NCBI GenBank assembly: GCA_910580045.1
Contig: CAJTXF010000031.1
Coordinates: forward strand, 2,942-25,589
DNA: 22,648 nt
Reading direction: 5' to 3'
Source of the DNA: an uncultured Eubacteriales bacterium
GTDB lineage: Bacteria; Bacillota; Clostridia; Oscillospirales; Acutalibacteraceae
A program made the position numbers and the translations under genes. Under the pieces are notes generated by a model. It ran no database searches. It was not told the DNA's origin and saw only the letters and a list, made by a program, of their open reading frames with translations. Position 1 is the stretch's first letter; each line of letters opens with the position of its first letter. Below, piece after piece: positions 21,669 to 22,648 of the stretch.

Positions 21669-22436
21669 TCAGCCCTCGCTGGCAGGGACATCCAAAGGAG
21701 TCCCTGCTTCCAGCCGCTCCAGCAGGGCCAGAGAGTCCGCGTAATAGGCCATCAGCTTGTCGCTGCTCTCCAGGTTGGAGTCCACCGCGGTGCGCACAGA
21801 GACCCGCAGCCGGCCGCAGAGCTCCTCCAGCACCTCTGGCGTCCACTTTTCCAATTGGGAGGAGGCGGCGAAATCCGCCAAGCCCTGAAACTCCGACCAA
21901 TCACGCATGGCGTTTTCAAAATCCCGGGCCTCATCCGGCATGGGAGAGCCGTCGTTATACTGGAAGAAGCCGGGGAAGTCCCCCTCCAAATTGGCAAAGC
22001 CAGTGGAGTCGTGCATATAAATAATACAGGTCCCCATGCTGGTGTCCCCGGCGAACCGGGCATAGGCCGCCTGCCGGGCCTGAAAATCGCTGGAGCTGGC
22101 CACGTCGCCGAAAACATAGCTGTTTATCTCCACCACCGCCCTGCCGTCGCCGTTGCGGTCGTCAGCATAAGGCGCGATATGCTCTTCCATAGCAGAGAGC
22201 ACCTCTTCAGGCAGGTTGTAGGAGGTGATTAGCGCGATAGTGTAGTCGGGATTTACCTTGCTGGCAATGGAATAGATAAGACTGCCAACAACGATAGTCA
22301 TGATGATGCCGATAATCAGATGGTTTTTGTGGTAGAACCACCAGTTTGCCCGCTTGTCCTTCGCGGTTTTCAGCTCGATTACACCGGAGTGGATGGTATC
22401 CTCTCCAGCGCCGAGGAGATAACGTTCTCTTGCCAT
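21669..22436 (-). CDS. Single-pass membrane protein, unknown function
   Basis: A 255-residue protein that I cannot assign. Residues 1-37 are cytoplasmic-type, with a Trp/aromatic-rich NWWFYHKNH just before one membrane helix at about 38-57 (NHLIIGIIMTIVVGSLIYSI). The rest appears extracellular: PDYTIALITSYNLPEEVLSAMEEHIAPYADDRNGDGRAVVEINSYVF-type segments, an alpha-beta pattern, then an acidic helical C-terminus. DDRNGDGRA resembles a calcium-loop-like acidic cluster. The general form (aromatic-rich pre-helix plus exported alpha-beta domain) is one that I associate with uncharacterised clostridial proteins, possibly substrate-binding-like, but this is a weak impression. GGAGG lies about 11 bases before ATG 22436, and a good promoter precedes it. 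Confidence 0.8.
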   Translation of the reverse strand: MARERYLLGAGEDTIHSGVIELKTAKDKRANWWFYHKNHLIIGIIMTIVVGSLIYSIASKVNPDYTIALITSYNLPEEVLSAMEEHIAPYADDRNGDGRAVVEINSYVFGDVASSSDFQARQAAYARFAGDTSMGTCIIYMHDSTGFANLEGDFPGFFQYNDGSPMPDEARDFENAMRDWSEFQGLADFAASSQLEKWTPEVLEELCGRLRVSVRTAVDSNLESSDKLMAYYADSLALLERLEAGTPLDVPASEG

Positions 22437-22477
22437 AGGGAGTGACGCCTCCGAATCTATTGGAATAGTTACTATAT

Positions 22478-22506
22478 ATTATAGCCCATTTCTCCAATTT
22501 TCGCAA
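22478..22506 (-). promoter_or_regulatory. Sigma-A-type promoter of the 255-residue membrane protein gene
   Basis: On the minus strand TTGCGA (22501-22506), a 17-base spacer and a perfect TATAAT (22478-22483). The leader is about 35 bases. Confidence 0.85.
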
Positions 22507-22561
22507 GGCGTTCGGCCGGGAAGGGAGCGAAATCAAGAAAAGTTTACAATTTAGCGGGAGG

Positions 22562-22648
22562 GCCTGACAGCTCGGGGCAGCACCTTGCGCAAAGTGCAAG
22601 CGAAAGAGCGGATTGCGCGGTCCAGGGGCGTAGAGTTGGCTTTAGCCA
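22562..22648. repeat. GCCTGAC-type repeat running off the right edge
   Basis: Begins GCCTGACAGCTCGGGGCA, nearly the same as the left end of the fold-back at 19349 (GCCTGACGGCTCGGGGCA). Its last 29 complete matching bases (22614-22642) are the reverse complement of 16065-16093. It contains the palindrome TTGCGCAAAGTGCAA. The expected right end (a GTCAGGC-like string) would lie just outside the window. Confidence 0.8.

Overview
The window looks like chromosomal DNA of an anaerobic, endospore-forming, fairly GC-rich Clostridia member (probably Oscillospirales; this placement is an inference). Evidence is the SpoIIP sporulation hydrolase, a VanW-family lipoprotein, strong AGGAGG-type ribosome binding sites, and the sequence style of NadE, LeuC and ThiI. 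There are no rRNA or tRNA genes, no CRISPR array and no recognisable transposase.

Layout. Bases 1-7121 hold a tightly packed minus-strand operon read right to left: glutamine-dependent NAD+ synthetase, a D-2-hydroxyacid dehydrogenase, a NifS/IscS-type cysteine desulfurase, a HAD phosphatase, the tRNA thiolase ThiI, a small cupin, a YCII-like protein, and a GNAT acetyltransferase whose 3' half is replaced by a dispersed repeat. Desulfurase and ThiI together form the sulfur relay for 4-thiouridine in tRNA. After a strong terminator comes a VanW-family lipoprotein with its own sigma-A-type promoter. Two plus-strand genes follow (a UgtP/MGDG-type glycosyltransferase and an AlkD-like DNA glycosylase). 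Then come minus-strand cell-envelope and sporulation genes: a small membrane protein, a coiled-coil M23 peptidase, two tiny coupled membrane proteins and SpoIIP. A plus-strand citrate synthase with a clear promoter and terminator sits next. It faces a minus-strand block of leuC, a cupin, leuD and a CCG-domain Fe-S-type protein. A one-pass membrane protein of unknown function closes the window.

The most unusual content lies between the genes. A 663-bp concentric fold-back element lies between leuC and the cupin gene and so splits leuC from leuD. It shares its end sequence, or parts of it, with three other elements (14826-14874, 16055-16153, and one running off the right edge). Three further MITE-like elements with terminal inverted repeats occur at 11370-11532, 13513-13692 and 14617-14781. 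A ten-copy 12-bp minisatellite lies just upstream of leuC. A 30-bp repeat core at the left edge, also found inside the fold-back, forms the apparent C-terminus of the broken acetyltransferase. Together they show a genome colonised by small non-autonomous repeats that sit in UTRs, at stop codons and inside an operon.

Many long open frames opposite the real genes are products of GC-rich codon use and are not annotated. Start codons were moved inward wherever a ribosome binding site clearly favoured a downstream ATG.
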